From the IMG/VR virus record IMGVR_UViG_3300026089_000013, positions 1 to 46,397 of that record: a stretch of 46,397 nucleotides of DNA. One strand, written 5' to 3'. Every line of letters starts with the position of its first letter. Position 1 is the stretch's first letter. The stretch comes from a virus. Of the stretch, positions 1-8,175 are shown in pieces. The notes beneath the pieces were generated by a model, which worked only from the letters and a program-made list of their open reading frames with translations, was not told where the DNA came from and ran no database searches. A program made the position numbers and the translations under genes.

Positions 1-1531
1 CAGCAGCAATCATGAAACCACCGAAAGCAACTCCAGCGATTTGTAGAGGCTGTGGCAACGACGTGAAAAGATCGATGAGCTTTTTCACGGCTGGCAGGGC
101 ATAGTCAGTGATGAAACTGATTAGAGTTTTCATCATTGGCAGGAGAGCTTGACCAAACTGGATTCCTACTGCCTCCAGACTGGCCTTGAACTCATTCCAC
201 TGCTGTGTCCAAGTTTGCTGAACTTGCGTGAAAGCGGTATCCAGTGTTCCAGCTGAATTACGAATTGCGTTGGCTGTATCTAAGAAAGATTCTCCTTGTG
301 CCTTGGCATCAGCCAAGACAAGAGTCAGAGCGCGGATGTTCGGGAAGACATCATTTAGTTTCGCCATTCCGCCTGGAACTTTCTCAGCGGCGGCAACTAG
401 ATCTGTCAAGGCTTTTGCGAAGTTATCCCGCATCGCGGCCTGCAGATCAACCATAGAAATGTTGAGTGCCTTCAGGCCTTTCTCGGTCTTTGCACTGTCG
501 TTCAGGATATTGGAAAGAACCGCTCGAACACCAGTAGCAGCGACTTCTGCAGGAGCTCCAAGATGGGTGAAAGTCGCAATAGCGGCATTCACATCTGCAA
601 ATTTGACGCCCATCGCAGCAGCAAGAGGATTGATCTTAGCCAGCGCACCAACCAAGTCACCAATCTTCATGTTACCAAGCTGAACCGTTTTCAGCAAGAT
701 ATCACTAGCTGCCGCGGCATCCAAATTTTCATTCTTATATGCGAGCATCGCGCCAACGACTGCTCGCGTTGTCTCCTCGACTGTGCCCATTCCGAGGGCT
801 GACATTTTGGTCGCCTTCTCGAGAATGCCAGCAGCCTCCGCTCCTTTATACATTGCTGAGCCGATAACGTCAAGACCCAGCGCAACTTCAGCCGGGGCTT
901 TGCCCATCGTTTCAGCAGTGCTAATGACAGTGGACTCAAAGGCTTTCATCTCGTTGGCGGTCAAGCCGCCCAAGATAGAAGCCTTGGTCATCGCTTTTTC
1001 AAAATCGCCAGCAAAGCTGAGAGAAGCTGCTCCAGCGGCAGCCATAGGAATTGAAAATGCCGTGCTAACTACAACTCCAGCTTCCTGCATACCGCGACCA
1101 AAGGCCACGATCTGCTGGCTGGTAATCTGTGCAGATTCCTTAACGGTGTTGAACTCCTTATCGAGGAGTTTCATTGAAGCGCGAAGTGCATCGGCTTGGG
1201 ATTTAGCCTGTAGGAGTGCTTGAGCTTCAGCTTGAATGACGGGCTGCAACTCTTTCGCTGCACGAGCTCCCGTCATTGCAACCTTGGTCGCGTCGTCCAA
1301 ACTTTTCGTATAACCGGCTACAAGGATTTGGCTTTTGGCGAGTTCAGCCTGAAGTTGTGTTTGAACGTTTGCCGCTTGACCAAAGACGGTGCTGGAAGCT
1401 TGAACTTTCTTGTCCAGTTCCTGGAAATCAACACCAGTTAAGGTCAAGCGGGCATGGATCTTTTCGAGTGCAGAAGACAGAGCATCATTTAGTTCAATGC
1501 CACCGGCCAGATTACCGACATTGATACTCAT
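1..1531 (-). CDS. Phage tail tape measure protein, N-terminal part (cut by window edge)
   Basis: About 510 residues are visible before the window edge, with no stop. The tape measure fills the tail tube, sets tail length and helps DNA ejection. The sequence shows a coiled-coil Ala/Gln-rich start, then the TP901-type core: a hydrophobic AAAGAASLSFAGDFEKAMTK segment near residue 180, then the 'ILGGLT..EMKAFESTVI..AETMGKAPAEVA..LDVIGSA' pattern typical of phage tape measures. The start ATG at 1531 overlaps the stop of the upstream chaperone extension (ATGA). Position directly after the frameshifted G/GT pair is the canonical siphovirus order. The missing C-terminal part prevents a tail-length estimate. 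Confidence 0.93.
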   Translation of the reverse strand, partial: MSINVGNLAGGIELNDALSSALEKIHARLTLTGVDFQELDKKVQASSTVFGQAANVQTQLQAELAKSQILVAGYTKSLDDATKVAMTGARAAKELQPVIQAEAQALLQAKSQADALRASMKLLDKEFNTVKESAQITSQQIVAFGRGMQEAGVVVSTAFSIPMAAAGAASLSFAGDFEKAMTKASILGGLTANEMKAFESTVISTAETMGKAPAEVALGLDVIGSAMYKGAEAAGILEKATKMSALGMGTVEETTRAVVGAMLAYKNENLDAAAASDILLKTVQLGNMKIGDLVGALAKINPLAAAMGVKFADVNAAIATFTHLGAPAEVAATGVRAVLSNILNDSAKTEKGLKALNISMVDLQAAMRDNFAKALTDLVAAAEKVPGGMAKLNDVFPNIRALTLVLADAKAQGESFLDTANAIRNSAGTLDTAFTQVQQTWTQQWNEFKASLEAVGIQFGQALLPMMKTLISFITDYALPAVKKLIDLFTSLPQPLQIAGVAFGGFMIAA

Positions 1532-2243
1532 GCTGCTTCTTTCTTGGACTTTGCTTTGCTACCAGACAGAGCAGCAACCCAAAGATGGGCGACGGCCTTC
1601 TGTTGTTGCCATGTCTGTTTGGGCGCTTCCTTCTTTACCTCGTCACCGAATACGAGTACGAAATCATCTATCGTGAAAGGCCGTGGTTTTCTACGAGCAT
1701 CACGATGGATGTTAGCGAGAAGAGAGCAGATAGAAGCCGCCCGAAGATCTGCACGCTTCTCACTAAATGGCTCAATCTGGTCGTAGGCAAACCATCCGAG
1801 GAAGCCTTCCCAGGACATCCCTCGAAGCATCCGCCGTACGTCAGTCTGGCCTGTCTTCAGTGCAAGACGGTACGCGAAGCGTCGGTAATCGCTTCGCCGG
1901 ATTCGTTTTTTATTTCTTCGAGCTGTCCTTTCTGTCCCAGCTTGTTCAGCTTGAGAATCACGCCGACGAGCTCGGAAATCGTAGCCGAGTCCTTCTTCTT
2001 GAGCATCTGGATGTGTTTCTCGGTTCCGATGCGCTTTCCATCCGCGTCGACCCAGCTTTTGACGATGATGCGAATCGCAGCCGTCTTTTTCGCTGGGCCT
2101 TCGTTGGATTCCAGGAACTCGATCATGTCCTCGGCTGGCAGGGAGCCGAAGCGAAGCGTGCCGCCCCAAGCGGTCGCATCGATATAACGGATGTCATTGA
2201 CCGTTTCGACATCCTCTGGCGTGAGATATTTAGTTTCGCTCAT
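1528..2243 (-). CDS. Tail assembly chaperone, -1 frameshift product (lambda gpGT-like)
   Basis: Slippage at 1911-1905 joins the first 113 codons of the short chaperone to a 125-residue extension in the -1 frame (KRIRRSDYRRFAYRLALKTG onward), giving about 238 residues. The extension has no start of its own where needed, and the 5' part of its open frame is only a shadow of the short form. It contains MSWEGFLGWFAYDQIEPF and a basic C-terminus, resembling the GT/T-domain proteins encoded this way in many siphoviruses (the 'MSWEEFLEW..Y..I.PFG' pattern). In lambda the T domain recruits the tail tube subunit to the tape measure. Its stop overlaps the tape measure start as ATGA. Confidence 0.85.
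1857..2243 (-). CDS. Tail assembly chaperone, short form (lambda gpG-like)
   Basis: This 128-residue acidic and helical protein lies between the tail tube and tape measure genes, the fixed position of lambda gpG-type chaperones that coat the tape measure during tail assembly. The start is MSETKYLTPEDV, with AGAGG about 12 nt upstream; the frame is open further upstream but would overlap the tail tube gene. A slippery heptamer A AAA AAC lies 16 codons before the stop and allows a -1 shift into the longer product described separately. Assignment rests on context plus the frameshift signal rather than on sequence identity. Confidence 0.85.
   Translation of the reverse strand: MSETKYLTPEDVETVNDIRYIDATAWGGTLRFGSLPAEDMIEFLESNEGPAKKTAAIRIIVKSWVDADGKRIGTEKHIQMLKKKDSATISELVGVILKLNKLGQKGQLEEIKNESGEAITDASRTVLH
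1874..1911 (-). promoter_or_regulatory. Programmed -1 ribosomal frameshift signal
   Basis: On the minus strand the heptamer A AAA AAC (1911 to 1905) is in the X_XXY_YYZ phase of the short chaperone frame. It is followed by a 7-nt spacer and a perfect 8-bp hairpin GCGAAGCG-attaccga-CGCTTCGC (1897-1890 with 1881-1874). An AAGGA Shine-Dalgarno-like stretch lies about 13 nt upstream. All three known stimulators of bacterial -1 frameshifting are therefore present at the expected distances. Confidence 0.92.
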
Positions 2244-2275
2244 AAGCTCGCTCGTCCTCTCGGTGAAAGCCGACG

Positions 2276-2704
2276 CTACGGCAACAGGATGTGTCCGCCG
2301 CTCGGCCGAATGTTGACCGTCGCCTCGAGGCCGCCGTCCACCGGAGCCGTCGGTGCGATATTGGTGACGAATCCGGAGAACTGCCATGTGGCGCCATCCG
2401 GGAACGTCAGAAGATAGAGATCCTTGGATCCGTCGTGCCACGCCTTGACGAGGCCGGTCAACGAATCGTGGGTGCTCTCGCCGCTCGGCAAGAAGCCCAT
2501 CGTCATGGACAACTCGCCCTTTCGCCGAACGCCGACGACGTAGCTGTCATCGCTGGAGTTCTGCGAAGTCGTCTCGATCGTGTTGCGGGTAAGCGTTGGC
2601 GGCGTGATGTCGCGGAGCTCGGCAATTTCCGTACCGTTCCGCGAGATGAGAGTGCCATGTGCGGATATGGCATTGCTCTCGAGACCTGTGGTAACACTAG
2701 GCAT
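2276..2704 (-). CDS. Major tail tube protein
   Basis: The 142-residue protein opens with MPSVTTGLESNAISAHGTLI and has the beta-rich pattern of the lambda gpV/TTP fold: 'IAELRDITPPTLTRNTIETT', then 'DSLTGLVKAWHDGSKDLYLLTFPDGATWQFSGFV'. It ends in a 'GLEATVNIRPSGGHILLP' strand, similar to 'ATVTLRPSG' endings of siphoviral tube subunits. It would polymerise into the non-contractile tail tube. The start overlaps the end of the glycosyltransferase gene by 8 nt, so the two are translated from one message. Confidence 0.85.
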   Translation of the reverse strand: MPSVTTGLESNAISAHGTLISRNGTEIAELRDITPPTLTRNTIETTSQNSSDDSYVVGVRRKGELSMTMGFLPSGESTHDSLTGLVKAWHDGSKDLYLLTFPDGATWQFSGFVTNIAPTAPVDGGLEATVNIRPSGGHILLP

Positions 2705-3890
2705 CTGTCCCTCCTACGACCTGCAAATCAGGCAGGTGTGAGTCCTCCGAGGAGTAAGCAATCGCTAGCTCGGCTTCGATTTGTGACGCGATCTTCCACC
2801 AACGGAACCGTTCTTGATTGACAAGAGCAAGGCCTCGTGCCCCATACTCCTGTCGTAGATCTTGAAGACGATAGAGCCGATCCAAAGCAGAAATACAGCG
2901 ATACTGATCCGCAATGCCGCCAATCGGATTTGCGTGACCAGGAGTGGCGATAGTGGTTGGGCAGCTGATCTTCCAGGCTGCGTCTTCGGTCCATTCCCCA
3001 AGAGCAGCCCAGTCAGGAACAATCTGTGGAATGCCACAGGCCATCCCTTCCATCGTCGTCAGACCCCACCCTTCACCCTGAGTGGTGGTCATTTGAACAT
3101 CGAAAGCCTGATATGTGGCAACGAGCTCTGGTATCGGTACGCCTTTCCAGACCTCGGGTAAGGCCAGGAATAGACGTCGCTCGATGCCGTAATATTTCAT
3201 CAAGCGGACGCAATCGTATCCGTTCTCACCAGTTGGTCCGATGTGGAGAAACAGATACGCGTTCTCGATGTTGTGGCTCTTGACCCACATGCAGAAATAG
3301 CGGATCAAAAGATCGAATCGCTTGCGAGGTTGGTTGCGATTGACACAGCCAACGATAAAGCCATCGACCATCTCTTGTGGCAGACCAAGAAATTGTCGAG
3401 CCGCTTGTTGAAAGCCAGGAACGAAAATCGTTGTATCGACGCCGAGCGGAATGACCGTTGACGGCTTTTTCAGGCCACCCTTGATCGCTTCATTCCTGCC
3501 GAAGTGCGTCCAGAAGATGACTCGATCCAAGGTGTTGAGCTGATCACCAGCGCAGTTCCGACCATCGACCGGAATAATACCAATGACTGGAATTCCACAT
3601 CCAATCAAAGCATCGTAGGTTGGCACATTCCATGGATCCGTCTGAAGAACGACCACGTCTGGCTTCTCGGCCTCGAGGACGTCCTTTACCCGAGAGGTTC
3701 CAAGAAAATTGCGACATCCAACCACAAAGGCTGGATAAATGCGATACGGATAGTTGTGCGGATCGCCGCGATAATTGACGCCAAGAACACTGACGTCCCA
3801 CGAGTTGTGCAGAAAGGAAAGGACACTGTGAGTGACATTGGAGAAGCCACTATCACAGGCTGCGTCACCGATCCACAAAAGTTTTTTCAT
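2697..3890 (-). CDS. Glycosyltransferase, GT4-like (GT-B fold)
   Basis: The 397-residue protein has the architecture of family 4 retaining glycosyltransferases. An N-terminal nucleotide-fold half (MKKLLWIGDAACDSGFSNVT) is followed by the linker 'STVIPLGVDTTIFVPG' and a C-terminal sugar-nucleotide half. That half has 'VGCVNRNQPRKRFDLLIRYF' and the EX7E region 'EGWGLTTMEGMACGIPQIV'. No signal or membrane segment is seen, so it should act in the cytoplasm. It sits between the tail terminator-like gene (4-nt overlap) and the tail tube (8-nt overlap), inside the structural operon, which suggests a virion protein substrate or late DNA/host-surface modification. The sugar and acceptor are unknown. 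Confidence 0.85.
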   Translation of the reverse strand: MKKLLWIGDAACDSGFSNVTHSVLSFLHNSWDVSVLGVNYRGDPHNYPYRIYPAFVVGCRNFLGTSRVKDVLEAEKPDVVVLQTDPWNVPTYDALIGCGIPVIGIIPVDGRNCAGDQLNTLDRVIFWTHFGRNEAIKGGLKKPSTVIPLGVDTTIFVPGFQQAARQFLGLPQEMVDGFIVGCVNRNQPRKRFDLLIRYFCMWVKSHNIENAYLFLHIGPTGENGYDCVRLMKYYGIERRLFLALPEVWKGVPIPELVATYQAFDVQMTTTQGEGWGLTTMEGMACGIPQIVPDWAALGEWTEDAAWKISCPTTIATPGHANPIGGIADQYRCISALDRLYRLQDLRQEYGARGLALVNQERFRWWKIASQIEAELAIAYSSEDSHLPDLQVVGGTDA

Positions 3891-4303
3891 GCTGCTCTCT
3901 TGTAGGCAATGATATTGAATAGAACCTTCGGTCGGCCCTGCTCATCACTGCCACCATCAAATGGCTCCTGTTGAGGGGCCATATTCAAATACCATGTTCC
4001 TGGCGCATTGCCTACAAATTGATTTCTTACAGCTGAAATTGTGTTATAGACTTCAACTGCACGGTTTCGTGCAACAATATAATCTGTCGCACGGACGATA
4101 ACCTGGAGTCCAGGTCTCTGATAAGCCGGTTTGGTTTTGCGATTCTGTGTTTTCTCTGGCGCTAACCCTCCTGTCTCGATTAGACTAACATATGGCCCGT
4201 TTCCAACCGGAATCTTTGCACGAGTAGAATAGAAAATATTTGTTCCTACAGTGCCAAATCCATTGGCGACTAGCAGAAATGCAACATCTTCCATGAACGG
4301 CAT
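3887..4303 (-). CDS. Tail terminator / minor capsid-like protein
   Basis: The 138-residue protein starts MPFMEDVAFLLVANGFGTVG and ends with a strand (WYLNMAPQQEPFDGGSDEQGRPKVLFNIIAYKR). This is the layout of phage tail-completion proteins: an N-terminal helix, 'GPYVSLIETGG', 'RPGLQVIVRA', then 'A..VYNTI'. In the head-to-tail gene order it fills the terminator slot, capping the tail tube at the neck. The start overlaps the stop of its upstream neighbour by one base. Function is inferred from order and fold-like pattern. Confidence 0.7.
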   Translation of the reverse strand: MPFMEDVAFLLVANGFGTVGTNIFYSTRAKIPVGNGPYVSLIETGGLAPEKTQNRKTKPAYQRPGLQVIVRATDYIVARNRAVEVYNTISAVRNQFVGNAPGTWYLNMAPQQEPFDGGSDEQGRPKVLFNIIAYKRAA

Positions 4304-4689
4304 TATTCTTGCCCAAGCTTGATACGAGCCGCCACACGACGAAGAATGTATGGCGCACTCTCATTCATAGTAGATTCGAGAAATTTCGCCTGACCTACTG
4401 GATGAAATGCCTCCAAATCTTCATGAACCCGAACTGCATAGTCGAGCCCTTCCCCGACTTCAATCCACGCGCTGATCTTATTCATTCGAATGACCGGGCC
4501 GCGCGTCGTATGAGAATCTCGAAGATCGCCATAGCGAACTGGAGTCCGTGCCATGCTTTCAGGCTTCTCGACTTTATCCAGTTCATCATACAGTGCCTTT
4601 CCAACCTGCTTGGGGAATCTACGCGCAATATTCAAAATCTTGCGCTGCATCTCCGCCAAGCCTTTCAGTGTCGCTCTAGGTCTACCCAT
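4303..4689 (-). CDS. HK97 gp10-like / neck protein
   Basis: This 128-residue basic protein has an N-terminal helix (LKGLAEMQRKILNIARRFPK) and the sequence 'ARTPVRYGDLRDSHTTRGPV', which matches the 'tPvdtG.Lr.S' signature of HK97 gp10-type head-tail joining proteins. A C-terminal 'HPVGQAKFLESTMNESAPYILRRVAARI' resembles their 'pfl..A......' tail. It would act in head-tail joining. Both ends overlap or abut its neighbours by one nucleotide, so translation is coupled. Confidence 0.75.
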   Translation of the reverse strand: MGRPRATLKGLAEMQRKILNIARRFPKQVGKALYDELDKVEKPESMARTPVRYGDLRDSHTTRGPVIRMNKISAWIEVGEGLDYAVRVHEDLEAFHPVGQAKFLESTMNESAPYILRRVAARIKLGQE

Positions 4690-5036
4690 CAGCCCGTCTG
4701 TGTCCAGAAGAAGTAGACCCGTTCGTGCGACTCACCAGTCTCGTCACTTGCATGGCCGACAGCGATCGGCTTGGGATCTCGAGGAACGAAATGTGCCGGA
4801 AGAATATACGTATAGTCGATCGAAAGTCCCTTTGCCGTTGGGAAGATTGCCATCACCGAGCTCATTACCGTCTGTCCACCAGCGTCCTTAATCTGTCTGA
4901 CTTTACCATCTACACGAGCAGGATAATCGATTTGTGAAATTGGCGTCACCGCACCGAACGCATCAGGAGGACTATTTATGACGACAGTAACCGTATCAGG
5001 AAACATCTCCATCATGTGTTCGATGAAGTCGCTCAT
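4689..5036 (-). CDS. Putative head-tail stopper protein
   Basis: The 115-residue beta-rich protein lies between an adaptor-like and a gp10-like gene, the normal place of the head closure/stopper protein. 'DTVTVVINSPPDAFGAVTPISQIDYPARVDGKVRQIKDAGGQ' (read in parts) resembles the 'v.....d.yG......ypcrv......' core of these small barrels. 'YILPAHFVPRDPKPIAVGHASDETG' matches their usual second half. Overlaps: 4 nt with the upstream gene and 1 nt with the downstream gene. Confidence 0.65.
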   Translation of the reverse strand: MSDFIEHMMEMFPDTVTVVINSPPDAFGAVTPISQIDYPARVDGKVRQIKDAGGQTVMSSVMAIFPTAKGLSIDYTYILPAHFVPRDPKPIAVGHASDETGESHERVYFFWTQTG

Positions 5037-5371
5037 GGCTGGGTTCCTGCGACCCGAAACACGAAACTCGTACCAGCTGCCATCGCCATCCCTTTGGCGC
5101 GGAGGCTGTTGATGTATTCGTGGTATGCGGACTTCGCATTATCTGACCAGCGGAGACGAAGATCATCGACGGCCTTCTCGACGAGCCCACGATCCTTAGC
5201 AAGGATCACTTCTGCTGCACGAGCAGCAGCAAGATAGCGATTCCCCTCTGACGCGAGAATCGCTTCTAGCTCTTCATCCTGAAAGAAGGGACGAGCTACA
5301 TCTCGATCGCCAACAAGGAGACGGACCCAGTCCTTTTCTTCCTCGAGTGACGGATCATAGCTTGCAGACAT
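5033..5371 (-). CDS. Putative head-tail adaptor protein
   Basis: The 112-residue, mainly helical protein follows the pattern of connector adaptors (gp6/gp15-like): 'KDWVRLLVGDRDVARPFFQDEELEAILA', then 'YLAAARAAEVILAKD' and 'DNAKSAYHEYINSLRAKG'. 'LLVGDTD...PLFSDEEI..FL' is a common opening in this family. It would bind the portal and form the first ring of the neck. It is translationally coupled to the stopper gene by a 4-nt overlap. Confidence 0.75.
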   Translation of the reverse strand: MSASYDPSLEEEKDWVRLLVGDRDVARPFFQDEELEAILASEGNRYLAAARAAEVILAKDRGLVEKAVDDLRLRWSDNAKSAYHEYINSLRAKGMAMAAGTSFVFRVAGTQP

Positions 5372-5386
5372 CGTCCCTTCTCCTCG

Positions 5387-5899
5387 CTACTTCTTCTCTT
5401 CGGCAGGCGCAGTGCCGGACGGACGCGCGCCGCTGGCAGCCTGAGCCGGAGCCGGTTTTCCGGTTTCGGCCTGTTTGCCACTGAACACGGCAGGAACCGG
5501 CGCTTTGCCGGAATCGATGATCTGCCGCTGCTCGCGGGACTGCTGTCCCTGACGAGCCGGGTCCATGACGTGCGGATCGACCGGACCACTGAATCCGCCG
5601 GTGCCCTCGACGTGAATCGCCGGTGCCGCGACCGGCTGGCCCTGAGGAGCCTCTTTGGTCGGTCCCTTGTCGTTCCCTTCGTCCTTGGATTTGGCGCCCT
5701 TGGACTTGGAGCTCTTCTTGGGATCGTACTTGGGGACTTCATCCATCTCCTCGAAGTCACCGTCACCGACAGGAACGAACTTGTCCTGCCACGCGCGCGA
5801 CTGAGCCTCGGTGAGATGCACGGTGTCACCGGGCTGGACCTGCTCACCATCGTGATAATGCACGGCATCGTCACGCAGCTTGAACTCTTTCACTCTCAT
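5387..5899 (-). CDS. Capsid-proximal protein with disordered Lys/Pro/Ala-rich tail
   Basis: The 170-residue protein has a folded-looking first 50 residues (MRVKEFKLRDDAVHYHDGEQ, then 'VQPGDTVHLTEAQSRAWQDKFVPV'). This is followed by about 120 low-complexity residues rich in K, S, P, G, Q and A. The first part resembles small domains found next to capsid genes that guide or anchor head proteins. A strong GGAGG lies upstream of the ATG. It sits between the major capsid and adaptor genes. No specific function can be assigned. Confidence 0.75.
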   Translation of the reverse strand: MRVKEFKLRDDAVHYHDGEQVQPGDTVHLTEAQSRAWQDKFVPVGDGDFEEMDEVPKYDPKKSSKSKGAKSKDEGNDKGPTKEAPQGQPVAAPAIHVEGTGGFSGPVDPHVMDPARQGQQSREQRQIIDSGKAPVPAVFSGKQAETGKPAPAQAASGARPSGTAPAEEKK

Positions 5900-5993
5900 C
5901 TGCTTCCTCCGTTGGTAAGGATCTGCGTTGTCCAGAGTTCAGACAACGCTAAGATGAGCCCGAAGGCTCTACATGGGGCCACGCCCCACCTCC

Positions 5994-7001
5994 TTACGAC
6001 ATGTGAACGATGCCGCTGTTCCCGTCCGCGTCCGCGCGAATCAGAGGCACCTGAATCGCGAAGACCTTGAAGTTGACGCCGAAGCCGCCGTTGACATCCC
6101 ACTGAACGTTCTGCGGCCGCTCGCCGTCAACAAGCTGCACGACATCCGACGTCGGCTGGATCAGGATCGCGCTGTTGGTCGGCAGCATGTCCAGCGACGT
6201 GAAACGAGAGATGCCGTCGACCGCCTCGATGCGTTGACGGATCGTGAGATCCGACGTCGCACTGTAGTCGCCTTCCATGCGGACCGAAGCGTTCTTGCTG
6301 AAGTAGATCCAGTACGGGCCGTAGAATCCGTCCGCTTCAGCCGCCGACATCATGGCCTGGACGTCGGTGAGGATGCCAGCGCCGTCCTTGGTGAGATCTG
6401 ACCACGGCTTGCTTCCGCTGAAGCCAATGGTGTTGCGATTGGGATGCGTGGTGTAGCCGTAGATCGGAAGGCTCTGGAACTGCTTGCCACCGATCAAAAG
6501 CATCCGTTCGATCTCCTCACCCACGAGGCGACCGGCGATTCGAATCTGAATCGTGTCGAGGGCTTCGACACCCAGCCGAGAAGCCATCAGCTTCCGGATG
6601 TTGATGAAGAAGTCCTTGTGGGTGATCGGGATGGGCAGCGCGCCAGCTTCGAACTCGACCCGGTCGTTCTCGGAGCGAGCCATGCCGTCCATCGATACGG
6701 TCGCCGGATCCATGTCGCCGATCTTGTCGTACGACAGAACCGTTTTTGCCATCGCATTCGGCAGAGGGATCGTCAGCCCGGCTCCGATGAGATCCGCAAC
6801 TGCGCGGAGCCGAGTCCGAATACCTTCCACCAGAGCGGTGTCGAACGCCTTCCACTCCTCGTTCCGAAGGGTGTCGTTTGTCCGAAGCTCCTTCGGCGTC
6901 AACGACCGCCCTTCCTTCATCGCGCGCAACATGCGCTCGGTTGCCCACTTTCCGGATCCCCAGAAAGCTCGGCCACCGTCGACCCTTGCAGTTTCCGCCA
7001 T
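5994..7001 (-). CDS. Major capsid protein (HK97 fold, encapsulin-like)
   Basis: A 335-residue protein. The ATG at 7001 is preferred over GTG/ATG at 7010/7007 because AAGGAG lies 8 nt upstream. 'GLTIPLPNAMAKTVLSYDKIGDMDPATVSMDG', 'IPITHKDFFINIRKL', 'EIERMLLIGG' and 'IYGYTTHPNRN' (the E-loop/spine pattern) match the linocin/encapsulin-like branch of phage capsid proteins. So does 'GPYWIYFSKNASVRMEGDYS', and the end 'NFKVFAIQVPLIRADADGNSGIVH' matches too. Like other encapsulin-like shells it appears to need no long N-terminal delta domain, consistent with a separate scaffold segment in the DUF2213 gene upstream. Confidence 0.9.
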   Translation of the reverse strand: MAETARVDGGRAFWGSGKWATERMLRAMKEGRSLTPKELRTNDTLRNEEWKAFDTALVEGIRTRLRAVADLIGAGLTIPLPNAMAKTVLSYDKIGDMDPATVSMDGMARSENDRVEFEAGALPIPITHKDFFINIRKLMASRLGVEALDTIQIRIAGRLVGEEIERMLLIGGKQFQSLPIYGYTTHPNRNTIGFSGSKPWSDLTKDGAGILTDVQAMMSAAEADGFYGPYWIYFSKNASVRMEGDYSATSDLTIRQRIEAVDGISRFTSLDMLPTNSAILIQPTSDVVQLVDGERPQNVQWDVNGGFGVNFKVFAIQVPLIRADADGNSGIVHMS

Positions 7002-7059
7002 TTGCATCACTCCTTGTCAGACAATCTCGAGAACTGCTGGTGACGAGATGACTCGTTCG

Positions 7060-7482
7060 TTAGACTACGAGCCCGCGAATCCGAGCAGGTCCAGGTCCCG
7101 CGGCGTTGTTCACCGCTTCCAGGGCCTGGAGCTTGACCTTGCCCGCGGCCAGAACACGAAATGCTCCGCCGCCAGCGGATTCGAGATACGCGCCGAGCGC
7201 GATGTTCTGACCGGAAGCGATGAACGCATTCACTCGCATCCCGGCGTGGAAGCAACCGACTTTGACCGTATCGCCGATCGCGTAGGCGACATCGATATCG
7301 TCGCCCATCTCGTCACGCTCCATGGCATACATGTGAGCGCAATCCGCGGCAGCAGTCGCCTGCTTGATCAGGAGGCCGCTTCCGTTGATATTGACGAGCA
7401 TCCCAGGGGTGATCGCTTCTGCGGCAGCCCAGTCCTCGGTCTGGATCGGCTCACCGAGCAGAGCGATTACTCGCTTTGCCAT
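7060..7482 (-). CDS. Head decoration-like protein
   Basis: The 140-residue beta-rich protein has 'AITPGMLVNINGSGLLIKQ', 'AYAIGDTVKVGCFHAGMRVNAFIASGQNI' and 'GAYLESAGGGAFRVLAAG'. This is the repeated-turn pattern of capsid decoration/cement proteins (DUF2190-like) found directly before the major capsid gene. AAAGGAG lies 6 nt before the ATG. It is expected to bind the shell surface and stabilise it. Confidence 0.75.
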   Translation of the reverse strand: MAKRVIALLGEPIQTEDWAAAEAITPGMLVNINGSGLLIKQATAAADCAHMYAMERDEMGDDIDVAYAIGDTVKVGCFHAGMRVNAFIASGQNIALGAYLESAGGGAFRVLAAGKVKLQALEAVNNAAGPGPARIRGLVV

Positions 7483-7533
7483 GTCTGCTCCTTTGTTCTC
7501 TACGTTTACTTCACGACGACCAGTGGGACTGAG

Positions 7534-8175
7534 CTACTTCTTGGTGCCTGCCGCAGCGACCCGGATGTCCTGGTAGAAATCCGGCGGATCGGGGACGGTC
7601 TCTTCCTGGGTCTCGCCGACGTTGGACCGCACGCCCTGAGGCATGTAATCCACGCGACCGGTTGCCGGAACGGTGGCGCCGACGAGCTTCGCCATCTTCT
7701 CGAGCGCGACGACGTCCATCGCCTCGAGCTCGGCGTCGCTGTAGTCACACCGCTTGGATTCCTTGAGCACCTTGATCGCCGCGGCCTTGTGCTCCTTGGC
7801 GAACGCCGCCGTCGCACGGAATCCGTCGCGCAACTCCGGTGGCGCCGATGCGAGGAACTCCTCCATCGAGAGCACCCTCGAGGAGTTGTGACGGGTCGCG
7901 TCGGTTTCGGATCCAGTCTGCGAACCGGTCTGCCCGCTCTTGTCACCCTGCTGGGCAGGATTGGACGAAACAGACGACTGCCCGCTCTTGTCGCCGCCCT
8001 TCTCGCCCTCGGGTTCGCGAGCAGTTCCGCCGCCTGCCTCGAGAACGACCGCCGCCTGTTCGAGGGAATCGATGACGGTGTCCGGCGATGCTTCCAGCGC
8101 GGCCTGACTTTCCTTGGCAAGCTTCATCTTGGGGTTGTCGATGAGTGCCTTGACACGCTCCGCCTTCGTTTTCAT
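7534..8175 (-). CDS. Predicted internal-start scaffold protein (nested in protease gene)
   Basis: An ATG in frame with the DUF2213 gene (MKTKAERVKALIDNPKMKLA) is preceded by AGAAGGAG with an 8-nt gap, which is better than the site at the main start. The 213-residue product is helical, lacks the protease part, and would be a head scaffold like lambda Nu3 inside gene C. The residues just before it are a Cys/Gly/Asn linker (PCGCRNNAEGEQN), a natural domain border. Inferred, not shown. Confidence 0.55.
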   Translation of the reverse strand: MKTKAERVKALIDNPKMKLAKESQAALEASPDTVIDSLEQAAVVLEAGGGTAREPEGEKGGDKSGQSSVSSNPAQQGDKSGQTGSQTGSETDATRHNSSRVLSMEEFLASAPPELRDGFRATAAFAKEHKAAAIKVLKESKRCDYSDAELEAMDVVALEKMAKLVGATVPATGRVDYMPQGVRSNVGETQEETVPDPPDFYQDIRVAAAGTKK

